Source: Spirulina sp. CCY15215 (GTDB lineage: Bacteria > Cyanobacteriota > Cyanobacteriia > Cyanobacteriales > Spirulinaceae). From it: DNA of 34,351 bases. The stretch is taken from the NCBI RefSeq assembly GCF_016888125.1, contig NZ_JACSWA010000615.1, positions 1 through 34,351 on the forward strand, read 5' to 3'. Position numbers and translations under genes: made by a program. This document shows positions 8,525-16,461 of the stretch, piece after piece; position 1 is the stretch's first letter; each line of letters opens with the position of its first letter. The notes below the pieces were generated by a model. That model searched no databases and was not told the DNA's origin. It saw only the letters and a list, made by a program, of their open reading frames with translations.

Positions 8525-9475
8525 TTGAAATTTGGCATTGATATGGGACACAATGCACCTCCAGATACGGGGGCTGTGGGCATTCGGCGAGAAGATGACT
8601 TAACCAAAGCAGTGGGGACGCAAGTGATCGCCAAGTTACAAAACTTGGGTTATAGCGTTGTCAACTGTAACCCTAGTTGGGCTTCTAGCGTTCTCGACTC
8701 CCTCAGAAAACGGGTGCAAGCGGCCAATTCAAACCGCGTTGATATTTATGTTTCCATTCATTTTAATGCGTTTAACGGACGAGCAAGCGGTACGGAGGTA
8801 TTTGCCACCAGTTCCGCAGGACGGAAAATTGCTGCACCTGTCCTTAACAATGTCGTGGCCTTGGGATATTACAATCGCGGCGTTAAAAATGGCTCTCACT
8901 TATATGTATTAAAAAATACAGCCATGCCAGCGATTTTGGTTGAGTGCTGCTTTATTGACTCGCGGCGGGATATGGATTTATATAATACAGAGTCCATGGC
9001 CAATGCGATCGTCAAGGGATTAACAGGAGTTAGTCCAGTTCAGGCACCTCCCTCCAATCAAGGAAATCCTAGTTCGCCTATCTCGGCAAACCCAGAGGTT
9101 CTCAAACTGCAAAAAGCCCTCAATCGCTTGCAAATTCGCGATCGCAATGGTAAAGCCTTAGTTGAAGATGGCATTACTGGACCTGCAACCCAATCGGCAA
9201 CCGATCGCTTTCATAGCATCATGGACTTACAAACCCTCAGTGCAGCCAGTGCCGCAACTTGGAAGGCGATCGAGGAGATTTTTGAACGCCCGATTTTGCG
9301 CCCTTCTCATGCCACAGGAAAAGCAGTGCGCTACCTCCAGTTTCGCATCAGCAGCGCGATCGATGGGATTTTCGGTCCGAATACCGCAGCAGCCGTTAAA
9401 CGCTACCAACAAAGCAATCATTTAACCGTTGATGGTATTGTCGGTCCGCAAACATGGAATAAATTGATTGGCTAG
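8525..9475 (+). CDS. N-acetylmuramoyl-L-alanine amidase with peptidoglycan-binding repeats
   Basis: Zn amidase (Amidase_3) cleaving the bond between MurNAc and the stem peptide. Expected Zn ligands are visible as His9 (DMGHN), Glu23 and His79 (SIHFNAFNG), with catalytic Glu140 (LVECCFID). Residues ~190-316 form two PG_binding_1-like repeats (LQKALNRLQIRDRNGKALVEDGITGPAT; VRYLQFRISSAIDGIFGPNTAAAV). The start codon is TTG, preceded 9 nt upstream by GGAGG, and it aligns exactly with the ATG start of the downstream paralogue. There is no signal peptide, which is unusual for a wall enzyme. It suggests lysis, release by another route, or an endolysin-like origin. A second amidase gene starts 30 bp later. 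Confidence 0.93.
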   Translation: MKFGIDMGHNAPPDTGAVGIRREDDLTKAVGTQVIAKLQNLGYSVVNCNPSWASSVLDSLRKRVQAANSNRVDIYVSIHFNAFNGRASGTEVFATSSAGRKIAAPVLNNVVALGYYNRGVKNGSHLYVLKNTAMPAILVECCFIDSRRDMDLYNTESMANAIVKGLTGVSPVQAPPSNQGNPSSPISANPEVLKLQKALNRLQIRDRNGKALVEDGITGPATQSATDRFHSIMDLQTLSAASAATWKAIEEIFERPILRPSHATGKAVRYLQFRISSAIDGIFGPNTAAAVKRYQQSNHLTVDGIVGPQTWNKLIG

Positions 9476-9505
9476 TATTTATTGTTCACTTAAAGGAGAT
9501 AAATT

Positions 9506-11158
9506 ATGAAATTCGGTATTGATATGGGTCATAATGCCCCTCCCGATACGGGCGCTTCCTCCAGATTTGGTAGCGAGGATCAATTGACCAAGGCGATCGG
9601 CACTCTCATTATTAATAAACTACAGGCTCTGGGACACGAAGCAGTAAACTGTAATCCTAGCAGTGCCAGTAGCGTCCTCGACTCTCTACGCAAGCGAGTT
9701 AATACCGCTAATAGTCAAAAAGTTGATATTTATGTTTCCATTCACTTTAATGCTTTTAATGGTAGCGCCAATGGAACGGAAATTTATGCCATTAGCGATG
9801 CTTCTCGGCGCATTGCAGCCCCAATTTTAAAAAATATTATCGATTTGGGCTTCTTCGATCGCAAGGTTAAAAATGGCTCTCATCTCTATGTTTTAAAAAA
9901 TACGGCCATGCCTGCCATTCTAATTGAATGCTGCTTTATTGATTCTGAAAAGGATATGAAGCGCTACAATACTGAGGCGATGACTAATGCGATCGTTAAA
10001 GGATTAGCGGGTAAACTCCCAGAAGAAAAACCGAATACTCCTAAAGTTCAGGAAAGGCAAACTTTAGACTTACAAAAAGCGCTCAATCGCTTACAAATTC
10101 GCGATTCTAATGGTAAGGCTTTAAAAGAAGATGGGATTTCCGGAAGTAGTACCGAATCTGCAACCCAAAAGTTTCATCAATTGATGGGAATTAATGCTTC
10201 GGGTCGCCCAGTTTCTCTGACTTGGAAGGCGATCGACGAAATTATTTCTCAGCCAGTATTGCGCCCCAATCATGCGGAAGGTTTAGCCGTCCGTTATGTT
10301 GAATATCGGGTTGGTTCCGAAATTGATGGAGTTTACGATGCCAAAACCGTTGAAGCAGTTGAAAATTATCAAAGACAGCAAGGACTAACTGTAGATGGCA
10401 TTATTGGTGGGCAAAGTTGGAGTAAACTCTTCGGTCAACCCAAACCCAATTTAGCTGTAGAAATTATTCGCGATACGGTCTTCAAACAAGAACCTATTGA
10501 TAGTTCCCAGATTGCCGATCCCAATCAAAAATATCCGATTAAAGAAGGAGAAGTACTGGCACTACACAGTTGGAAAGAAGAAGGAAATCATGTCAAACTG
10601 GCACTGCTTGAAGAAACATTTAATGGCTTTAATACTTGGTATGCCTTTGTCGATCACATCGAGATTTTGCAAGATGGGGAACCCTTGCAGCAACAACCCG
10701 AAGAAGAAGCCCCGCAAATGACCGATCGCGGCGATTCTTTCCATTTACCAGGCTATACAAGTACCTTTTTCCTCAACGATCCGATTATTCCCAACGGTAG
10801 TTTTTTCTGGCGAGAAGCAACTCACAACGGTCAGCGCATTCCTCAAACAAAAGCTCACGTAGACAATATTATCGCTTTAGCTACGCGCCTAGAAGATGTG
10901 CGAGAACGTTTGGGAGGGTTTCCTCTCACAATAACAAGTTGGTATCGTCCCGAACCTTGGAACTCTCAAGCAGGAGGAGCCCGGTATTCTCGCCATAAAA
11001 TCGGTCAAGCGGTGGATATATTGCGATCGGGCATGACGGGACGACAAATGGCCACAAAATTGCAAAATTGGCCGGGGGGAATGGGAATTTATAGCAACTA
11101 TACTAATCTCCTCCATCTTGATATTCGTCCCTATCGCGCTCGTTGGGGAGGAGCTTGA
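9506..11158 (+). CDS. bifunctional cell-wall hydrolase: amidase + PG-binding + SH3-like + M15 peptidase
   Basis: This 550-aa paralogue of the preceding gene has the same amidase domain (His9, Glu24, His80, Glu141) and two PG-binding repeats. It then adds an SH3-like domain at ~315-395 (FKQEPIDSSQI ... NTWYAFVDHIEIL) and a C-terminal Peptidase_M15_3 domain. Its Zn ligands appear as His497 and Asp504 (SRHKIGQAVDI) and His537 (LLHLDIR). M15 enzymes of this type cut D-Ala-linked peptide bonds, so one chain should cut both the amide and the peptide cross-link side. Shine-Dalgarno AAGGAG precedes the ATG. It has no signal peptide. It is probably co-transcribed with the first amidase and ends at a clear hairpin. 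Confidence 0.93.
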   Translation: MKFGIDMGHNAPPDTGASSRFGSEDQLTKAIGTLIINKLQALGHEAVNCNPSSASSVLDSLRKRVNTANSQKVDIYVSIHFNAFNGSANGTEIYAISDASRRIAAPILKNIIDLGFFDRKVKNGSHLYVLKNTAMPAILIECCFIDSEKDMKRYNTEAMTNAIVKGLAGKLPEEKPNTPKVQERQTLDLQKALNRLQIRDSNGKALKEDGISGSSTESATQKFHQLMGINASGRPVSLTWKAIDEIISQPVLRPNHAEGLAVRYVEYRVGSEIDGVYDAKTVEAVENYQRQQGLTVDGIIGGQSWSKLFGQPKPNLAVEIIRDTVFKQEPIDSSQIADPNQKYPIKEGEVLALHSWKEEGNHVKLALLEETFNGFNTWYAFVDHIEILQDGEPLQQQPEEEAPQMTDRGDSFHLPGYTSTFFLNDPIIPNGSFFWREATHNGQRIPQTKAHVDNIIALATRLEDVRERLGGFPLTITSWYRPEPWNSQAGGARYSRHKIGQAVDILRSGMTGRQMATKLQNWPGGMGIYSNYTNLLHLDIRPYRARWGGA

Positions 11159-11207
11159 TCAGTTAGAGACTAGCTGTTTTTAACCTTACCTATTTTTACC
11201 GCTCCTA

Positions 11208-11231
11208 ACCCTTCCTTACAAAAGGAAGGGT
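11208..11231 (+). terminator. terminator hairpin after the amidase pair
   Basis: Perfect 10-bp stem ACCCTTCCTT/AAGGAAGGGT with a 4-nt loop, followed by ACTTTATTAA. A second stem GTAGGTA/TACCTAC lies at 11245-11264 and may serve the convergent gene that ends at 11285. Confidence 0.75.
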
Positions 11232-11284
11232 ACTTTATTAACAGGTAGGTATTTTATTACCTACAAAAGACTACAAAAGAATTG

Positions 11285-11644
11285 TTAGCAAATACTTTGC
11301 TCAAAAGACCGGCACCCCAAACAGGGACCTTCAGGATTCACCGCACAGCGCAAGAGTTCCGATCGCGCATTAAAGCGGCATTTTGCATCACCAATAATCC
11401 AATGTCCATTAATTTGAGTTCGTTCCTGGGGGGTTTTTGCCGATTGAACGTAAATAGAAATTTTGTGGAGGCGATAACCCTCAATTTTGTAGCGATAGTG
11501 ATGATGACGTTCTAAAACCGCGTAGGTTTTGCCTGCAAGAGCCAAATAGTTCCCTGGTTGCGGCATCCAATCAAGATAGACTTCCCCCAAATTCTCTCGG
11601 GGGTGTGTCAAAATAATCTCTGTGGGCAATGAATCTTGCTCCAT
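11285..11644 (-). CDS. DUF6464 family protein
   Basis: A 119-aa cyanobacterial protein of unknown function that I match to DUF6464. The C-terminal stretch GDAKCRFNARSELLRCAVNPEGPCLGCRSFE is the recognisable part. Its Cys residues, including a CLGC pair, suggest metal or disulfide chemistry, but no function is established. The middle is predicted beta-rich (YLALAGKTYAVLERHHHYR, GYRLHKISIYVQ). ATG start. It is read towards the amidase pair and has no operon partner. Confidence 0.7.
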   Translation of the reverse strand: MEQDSLPTEIILTHPRENLGEVYLDWMPQPGNYLALAGKTYAVLERHHHYRYKIEGYRLHKISIYVQSAKTPQERTQINGHWIIGDAKCRFNARSELLRCAVNPEGPCLGCRSFEQSIC

Positions 11645-11785
11645 AGCATTGTCATTGTATTTTTTAGACTACATCTAAACCAGTGTAACGCAATTTAACA
11701 GTGAGTTCTTCACCCTTCACAATCATTCAATGTAAAGCCGTTCCCCGCTATCGCGATCGGGACGGGGTTTCTACCCATTTTTTCG

Positions 11786-12976
11786 ATGAATTTCCACAGG
11801 AAATCAATCAAATTTGGCGCGATCGCGCTATTTATCGTTATTTTAATAACTTTAATCGTTGCACCAAACAATAGTACCAATCAGAGCGGTTCAACCTATA
11901 ATCGCGCTCCAGATGGCTATGGCGCATGGTATGAATTTATCCAAAACGAATGGAGAGAAGATAATAACATTAAGATTCAGCGCTGGCAAAAATCTTCACT
12001 GCCGTCCCAAACTAAAGATGAAAACCCAATAACATTAGTTCAGATTTATAGTGAGCCAATTTACTCTCAATCGGATTCATCTAACGATCTTGAGTCTTCT
12101 TTCTTTTCAGATAGCCTTAAAAAATGGCTCAAAAAAGGGAATACTATTGTTATTTTAGGATGGTATCAACCTTCCAGTAAAGCTATTTTTAAAACTCAAC
12201 ATTCTACAGTATTTGGAACAATAGAAATTGAAACAACACGACGAGCTATAAATCGAAAAGAGATATTACTTGGCGATGATTTTGGTGCGATTGTTTGGTA
12301 CAAAAAAATCGGTAAAGGACAAGCTATTTTTACGACCACTCCCTATCTAGCAGCTAATGCTTATCAAGATAGTCTGGCAAATTATAAGTTTCTCTCTAAT
12401 ATTGTTCTTCATCCCAATGTAAAAACGTCTAAAAATAAAACAATTGAAGTTAAGTTGCAAAACCAAAATAACATTCCTAGAACTATTTTTATTGATGAAT
12501 ATATTCATGGATACCAAGACAAAGAAACTATCCAACAAGGTGAAAAAGATAGCGTCTTAAAATATTTTTACCAAACCTCTCTGCTTCCCGTATTTATTCA
12601 AGGAATTGTGATTATTGTTTTGACAATTTTTGCTCTCAATCGTCGCTTTGGAAAACCCCAACAGTTTAAGCCTAAGATTCTCAATAATTCTCGTGTCTAT
12701 ATTGAAGCCCTCGCCGCAGTATTACAAAAAGCGGCTAATCATGACTTTGTGATTGATATTGTTGGCAAAGAAGAACAACTTCAATTGCAAAAAAAATTGG
12801 GTTTAGATAATCAATTATTAGATGACAAAACTTTAATTGACGCTTGGGTTCAACAAACTGGAAAACCAGCAAAACTATTAGAAGAAGTGATGAAAATCAA
12901 ATTGAACTCTAGTCAAATTGGAGAAGTTCAATTGCTCAAATGGTTACAAAAATGGCAAGAAATTTACCGTAGCTAA
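11786..12976 (+). CDS. DUF4350 domain membrane protein
   Basis: A 396-aa protein with an N-terminal transmembrane segment (AIALFIVILITLIVAP, ~12-28) and a second one near 265-283 (VFIQGIVIIVLTIFAL). The region between, starting with SGSTYNRAPDGYGAWYEFIQNE, matches the DUF4350 pattern of an exported alpha/beta domain. The cytoplasmic tail begins RRFGKPQQF and is helical. DUF4350 proteins often accompany MoxR ATPase and DUF58 genes, but neither is visible here. The function is unknown. ATG start. Confidence 0.8.
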   Translation: MNFHRKSIKFGAIALFIVILITLIVAPNNSTNQSGSTYNRAPDGYGAWYEFIQNEWREDNNIKIQRWQKSSLPSQTKDENPITLVQIYSEPIYSQSDSSNDLESSFFSDSLKKWLKKGNTIVILGWYQPSSKAIFKTQHSTVFGTIEIETTRRAINRKEILLGDDFGAIVWYKKIGKGQAIFTTTPYLAANAYQDSLANYKFLSNIVLHPNVKTSKNKTIEVKLQNQNNIPRTIFIDEYIHGYQDKETIQQGEKDSVLKYFYQTSLLPVFIQGIVIIVLTIFALNRRFGKPQQFKPKILNNSRVYIEALAAVLQKAANHDFVIDIVGKEEQLQLQKKLGLDNQLLDDKTLIDAWVQQTGKPAKLLEEVMKIKLNSSQIGEVQLLKWLQKWQEIYRS

Positions 12977-13000
12977 TTTATGGAGTGCGATCGCGCCAAC

Positions 13001-13029
13001 TTTACAAAACTTGGAAATTGTGCTATGCT
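13001..13029 (+). promoter_or_regulatory. putative sigma70-type promoter of ggpS
   Basis: TTTACA (13001-13006) and TATGCT (13024-13029) are separated by exactly 17 bp, about 75 bp before the ggpS ATG. The expected transcription start is near 13036. Confidence 0.5.
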
Positions 13030-13045
13030 GAAAACTGGACACATA

Positions 13046-13059
13046 GGTACATTTGTACG
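13046..13059 (+). promoter_or_regulatory. LexA-type operator upstream of ggpS
   Basis: GGTACATTTGTACG fits the cyanobacterial LexA-box consensus RGTACNNNDGTWCB at every position. It lies about 10-24 bp downstream of the predicted transcription start, where a bound repressor would block transcription. In Synechocystis LexA is reported to repress ggpS in salt acclimation, which supports a functional reading. Binding here is inference. Confidence 0.55.
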
Positions 13060-13104
13060 AAATTAAAGGCACGTTAAAGATAACATTCGCCCAAAAGAAA
13101 AGCC

Positions 13105-14580
13105 ATGAAATCTGATTTAGTCATCCTCTACCACAGAGAACCTTACGATGAAGTCATTGAAAATGGCGTAATTCGTTACCAACCGAAAAAAAGTCCCAAT
13201 GGGATTCTTCCCACCCTAAAAAGTTTTTTTGCCAACGCTAACCGAGGAACTTGGATTGCTTGGAAACAAGTCAATGCTAAACAAAAAGCAAAATTTGAAA
13301 AGAAAGTAAGTATTGAAGGTGAAGGAAATTATAGTGTTTTTCGCATTCCTTTAAGTGCAAATCAAGTCAAACACTTCTATCATATTACTTCCAAAGAAGC
13401 CTTCTGGCCAATTCTCCACTCTTTCCCTTATCATTTCACTTCAGAAAGTTCCGACTGGAAAAATTTTCAAGAAATCAATAAGTTGTTTGCTGAAGCAGCT
13501 TGCGAAGAAGCCGAAGACGATGCCTTAATTTGGATTCACGATTACAATCTTTGGCTTGCTCCGGCTTACATCCGCCAGCAAAAACCCAATGCTCGCATTG
13601 CATTTTTCCATCATACTCCTTTTCCCTCCGTCGATATTTTTAATATTTTGCCCTGGCGAGAAGAGATTATCGAGAGTTTATTATGTTGCGATATTGTTGG
13701 CTTTCATATTCCTCGCTATTCGGAAAATTTTGTCAATGTTGCCCGCAGTTTGCGAGGGATTGAAATCGTCGAAACAAGTGACGTACCCGAACAGATGACT
13801 TCCGTAGGAATGGCGTTAGCAGAACCAGAAGTCATTAGCAAGATTCGCTATAAAGATCAACTGGTTAGGATTGATGCTTTTCCAGTGGGAACGAATCCGC
13901 AACATATTCTCAATATCTTAAATTTGGAAGAAACTCAACAACATATCGAACAGGTTCGGCAAGAATTAAATGGACGAAAATTAATTATTGCTGCGGGTCG
14001 CGTTGATTATGTTAAAGGTAATCAAGAAATGTTGGAAGCCTACGAACGTCTCTTAGAACGTCGCCCCGATCTGCATGGTAAAGTTAAATTTGTCATGACT
14101 TGTGTTTCGGCGGCGGCAGGAATGCGGATTTACAAAACTGCTCAAAATCAAATTGAACAAGCAGCCGGAAAAATTAATGGACGCTTTTCTAAACTGGATT
14201 GGACACCCATTTTACTCTTTACTCAACCCATTCCTTTTCACCACTTGATCGGTTTTTATAAGGCTGCTGATATTTGCTGGACAACACCATTGCGAGATGG
14301 TTTGAATTTAGTGGCTAAAGAGTATATTATTTCCCACGAGGGCAAAGATGGCGTACTGGTTCTTTCTGAGTTTGTTGGTGCTGCGGTAGAATTACCCCAA
14401 GCTGTTTTGACTAATCCCTACTCAACTCAGCGCATGGATAAGGCGATTGAGTTTGCTTTAAATATGCCAGTGGAGGAACAACGCGATCGCATGGAAAAAA
14501 TGTACGCGACGGTGACAAAATATGATGTCAAATATTGGGCCGATCGCTTATTTGATTTATTTGAGCAAACCAAGCGGTAA
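13105..14580 (+). CDS. ggpS: glucosylglycerol-phosphate synthase
   Basis: GT20-type glycosyltransferase that makes glucosylglycerol phosphate from ADP-glucose and glycerol 3-phosphate, the committed step to the compatible solute glucosylglycerol. The 491-aa length and motifs fit GgpS: SPNGILPTLKSFF near the N-terminus, WIHDYNLWLAP, FFHHTPFPSVDIFNILPWR, GFHIPRYSENFVN, the donor loop AAGRVDYVKGNQEMLEAYE, and TTPLRDGLNLVAKEYI near the end. Related trehalose-phosphate synthases share the fold, but the N-terminal YHREPYDEV and SPNGILPTL segments favour GgpS. ATG start after AAAAGAAAAG. A promoter and LexA-like box precede it and strong hairpins follow. The phosphatase gene stpA is not in the window. 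Confidence 0.93.
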   Translation: MKSDLVILYHREPYDEVIENGVIRYQPKKSPNGILPTLKSFFANANRGTWIAWKQVNAKQKAKFEKKVSIEGEGNYSVFRIPLSANQVKHFYHITSKEAFWPILHSFPYHFTSESSDWKNFQEINKLFAEAACEEAEDDALIWIHDYNLWLAPAYIRQQKPNARIAFFHHTPFPSVDIFNILPWREEIIESLLCCDIVGFHIPRYSENFVNVARSLRGIEIVETSDVPEQMTSVGMALAEPEVISKIRYKDQLVRIDAFPVGTNPQHILNILNLEETQQHIEQVRQELNGRKLIIAAGRVDYVKGNQEMLEAYERLLERRPDLHGKVKFVMTCVSAAAGMRIYKTAQNQIEQAAGKINGRFSKLDWTPILLFTQPIPFHHLIGFYKAADICWTTPLRDGLNLVAKEYIISHEGKDGVLVLSEFVGAAVELPQAVLTNPYSTQRMDKAIEFALNMPVEEQRDRMEKMYATVTKYDVKYWADRLFDLFEQTKR

Positions 14581-14621
14581 AAGTTAATGAATCTATCATT
14601 TTCCGCCCTTTAAAAGCGCCG

Positions 14622-14653
14622 TCCCCTATCGTAATCTTCGATTCGATAGGGGA
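14622..14653 (+). terminator. first hairpin after ggpS
   Basis: Perfect 10-bp stem TCCCCTATCG/CGATAGGGGA with a 12-nt loop, 42 bp after the ggpS stop. It lacks a T tract, so it may act as an mRNA 3' stabiliser or processing site rather than as the terminator. Confidence 0.55.
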
Positions 14654-14698
14654 TTCTCGGTATTTCTGCTAAACCAGAGAATCTCGAACTCAATCTGC

Positions 14699-14730
14699 AA
14701 AATCGAGGATCTTTAAAGATCCTCGATTTT
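14699..14730 (+). terminator. 32-bp perfect palindrome, likely bidirectional terminator
   Basis: AAAATCGAGGATCTTT is followed directly by its exact reverse complement. Allowing a small loop, this gives a stem of about 14 bp with A residues before and TTTT after, typical of a factor-independent terminator usable in both directions. Confidence 0.75.
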
Positions 14731-14839
14731 CTGGGTCTAGAGATATTGATTTCTTATCATTCCCAACAAATTTAATTTTTCCAGAGAAAAAAAATATAAA
14801 GTTACAGTAAAGTCACCCAGATCAATTTTAGTAAAAATA

Positions 14840-14866
14840 CGGAGAGCAGCGATCGCCATCTCTCCG
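14840..14866 (+). terminator. weak terminator-like hairpin
   Basis: CGGAGAG/CTCTCCG (7 bp, 13-nt loop containing GCGATCGC), followed by AGAATTTTT. It lies between ggpS and the glycosyltransferase gene. Confidence 0.35.
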
Positions 14867-15125
14867 AGAATTTTTGGTTGGCTCAAAGCGGGAATTTTTG
14901 TGCTACTCTCTCGATGGGTGCTAATTCAGTATTTTCTAGGAATGAATAGGTACAATTTTACGATAACCTTCAGTAGAACTCTAAAAAGATGAAGCACGTA
15001 CTAAGTAGACTTGCCCTTGCCATTTATAAGAGAGATCAGTTATCAAGGATGAGTTCATAAGATTATACGGAAATCGATCTAGGGTAACGTGCAATCTGAT
15101 TTTTGTGTGATTTTTAACTTTTTAC

Positions 15126-16448
15126 GTGCATGAATTGAGAATGAGGAATCAACTAGACAAACATCTACCAAATCTCTTAGTGCTACCATCGACATCGATT
15201 AAGAGTAAATGCGAATATTCTAAACTTGCATCTAAACCCGGTAAAGTTCTTATTATTACGCAATTTTATCCTCCCGACTACGCAGCGACAGGACAATTAA
15301 TTGCTGAACTTGCTTCACAATTGAGCAAGTTAGGGATGAAAATTAGTATTTTTACCGGACAGCCGGGGTATGCGTTTGATAAGAAATTTGCCCCCAAACG
15401 GGAAGTCTTAGAAAAAGTTGCCGTGCGGCGATCGCGAACCTCCAGGCTCTGGCCGCTACGAATTCGCGGACGAGCTATTAATGGGTTATTATTCTGCACT
15501 CGCGTGGCCATGCACCTGATTAAAAATTCCCACAGTCAGAATCTTTTTCTGTTTACCAGCGAACCTCCTTATTTGTCGGTGTTAGGATACTTAGCACATA
15601 AATGCTTTGGTATTCGTTATGTTTGTTTACTCTACGATCTCTATCCAGATGTCGCAGTTGCCTTGCAAGTCGTTCCTAAAAAACATAGTTTAGTTCGTTT
15701 TTGGGATTGGCTCAATCGCAAAATTTGGCAAAACGCGCGGGGAATTATTGTGCTAAGTTCCTCCATGAAAGCACGAGTTGTAGCGAAATGCCCAGAAGTA
15801 GAAGAGAAAGTGAGTGTTATTCCCAGTTGGGCTGATCCCGAGGCGATCGTGCCGATTAACAAACAAGACAACTGGTTTGCCCACCAGTTTGAACTTACCG
15901 ATCGCTTCACCGTACAATATTCTGGCAATCTCGGTCGCTGTCACGATCTCGATACGATTTTAACTGCAGCAGAACTACTTCAGGAAGATTCCATTCAGTT
16001 CCTCTTTATCGGTCACGGAGCGCAATTGCAGGCTTGTCAGGATCGCGTTACCAGATTGGGACTCAAAAATTGTCGTTTTCTGCCTTATCAAGATAAATCC
16101 GTTTTGCCTTACTCTCTCACGGCTTGCGATCTTTCTTTGGTGAGTATTAGCCCTGGTTTAGAGGGATTAGTTGCTCCAAGCAAATTGTATGGAATTCTCG
16201 CTTCCGGTCGTCCTGTGGCAGCAGTTTGCGAATCTCATTCTTACCTGCGATCGCTACTAGAAGAAGCTCAATGCGGTGCCGCCTTTGATAATGGAGACGC
16301 AGAGGGATTGGCTCATTATATCCGCCATCTAGCCGATAATCCAGAAGTTAGCCGCACTTTAGGCAATTCCGGGAGAGACTATCTCAACGCCCATTTTACA
16401 CCGGAAATTATTGCCAAACAATACTGTAGAGTCTTGGAGAATCGGTAG
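15126..16448 (+). CDS. glycosyltransferase family 4 protein
   Basis: GT-B fold, family 4 glycosyltransferase, WcaI-like. The N-terminal acceptor domain starts at GKVLIITQFYPPDYAATGQLI (~38-58). The C-terminal donor domain has FTVQYSGNLGRCHDLDTIL, FIGHGAQLQACQ, LPYSLTACDLSLVSI and PSKLYGILASGRPVAA, which is the family 4 nucleotide-sugar site. It probably builds an exopolysaccharide or lipopolysaccharide. The acceptor is unknown and no other sugar genes adjoin it. The frame starts at GTG 15126. ATG 15141 is equally possible because neither has a good Shine-Dalgarno and the first ~35 residues are not conserved domain. Confidence 0.85.
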   Translation: MHELRMRNQLDKHLPNLLVLPSTSIKSKCEYSKLASKPGKVLIITQFYPPDYAATGQLIAELASQLSKLGMKISIFTGQPGYAFDKKFAPKREVLEKVAVRRSRTSRLWPLRIRGRAINGLLFCTRVAMHLIKNSHSQNLFLFTSEPPYLSVLGYLAHKCFGIRYVCLLYDLYPDVAVALQVVPKKHSLVRFWDWLNRKIWQNARGIIVLSSSMKARVVAKCPEVEEKVSVIPSWADPEAIVPINKQDNWFAHQFELTDRFTVQYSGNLGRCHDLDTILTAAELLQEDSIQFLFIGHGAQLQACQDRVTRLGLKNCRFLPYQDKSVLPYSLTACDLSLVSISPGLEGLVAPSKLYGILASGRPVAAVCESHSYLRSLLEEAQCGAAFDNGDAEGLAHYIRHLADNPEVSRTLGNSGRDYLNAHFTPEIIAKQYCRVLENR

Positions 16449-16461
16449 TTTGCTCCCTCTT

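Larger units (their letters stand above)
14581..15125. other. 545-bp hairpin-rich spacer after ggpS
   Basis: I see no convincing gene. The left part holds stable inverted repeats listed separately. A further pair GATTCTC/GAGAATC (14652-14683) could compete with the first hairpin. The right part is AT-rich and presumably contains the glycosyltransferase promoter. A 23-codon ATG frame at 14989 lacks a ribosome site and is not called. Confidence 0.5.

Noticed and set aside
11735-11775. GTTCCCCGCTATCGCGATCG...GGGGTTTCTAC looks like a lone CRISPR-type repeat.
   Set aside because: Only one copy exists and there are no spacers or cas genes. The pairing is weak and rests mainly on GATCG-rich sequence.
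14731-14856. Minus-strand 40-codon frame MAIAALRIFTKIDLG... in the spacer after ggpS.
   Set aside because: Its GGAG is only 2 nt from the ATG and is part of a hairpin. No support from family or context.
14989-15060. 23-codon ATG frame (MKHVLSRLALAIYKRD...) before the glycosyltransferase gene.
   Set aside because: No ribosome site and no recognisable features.
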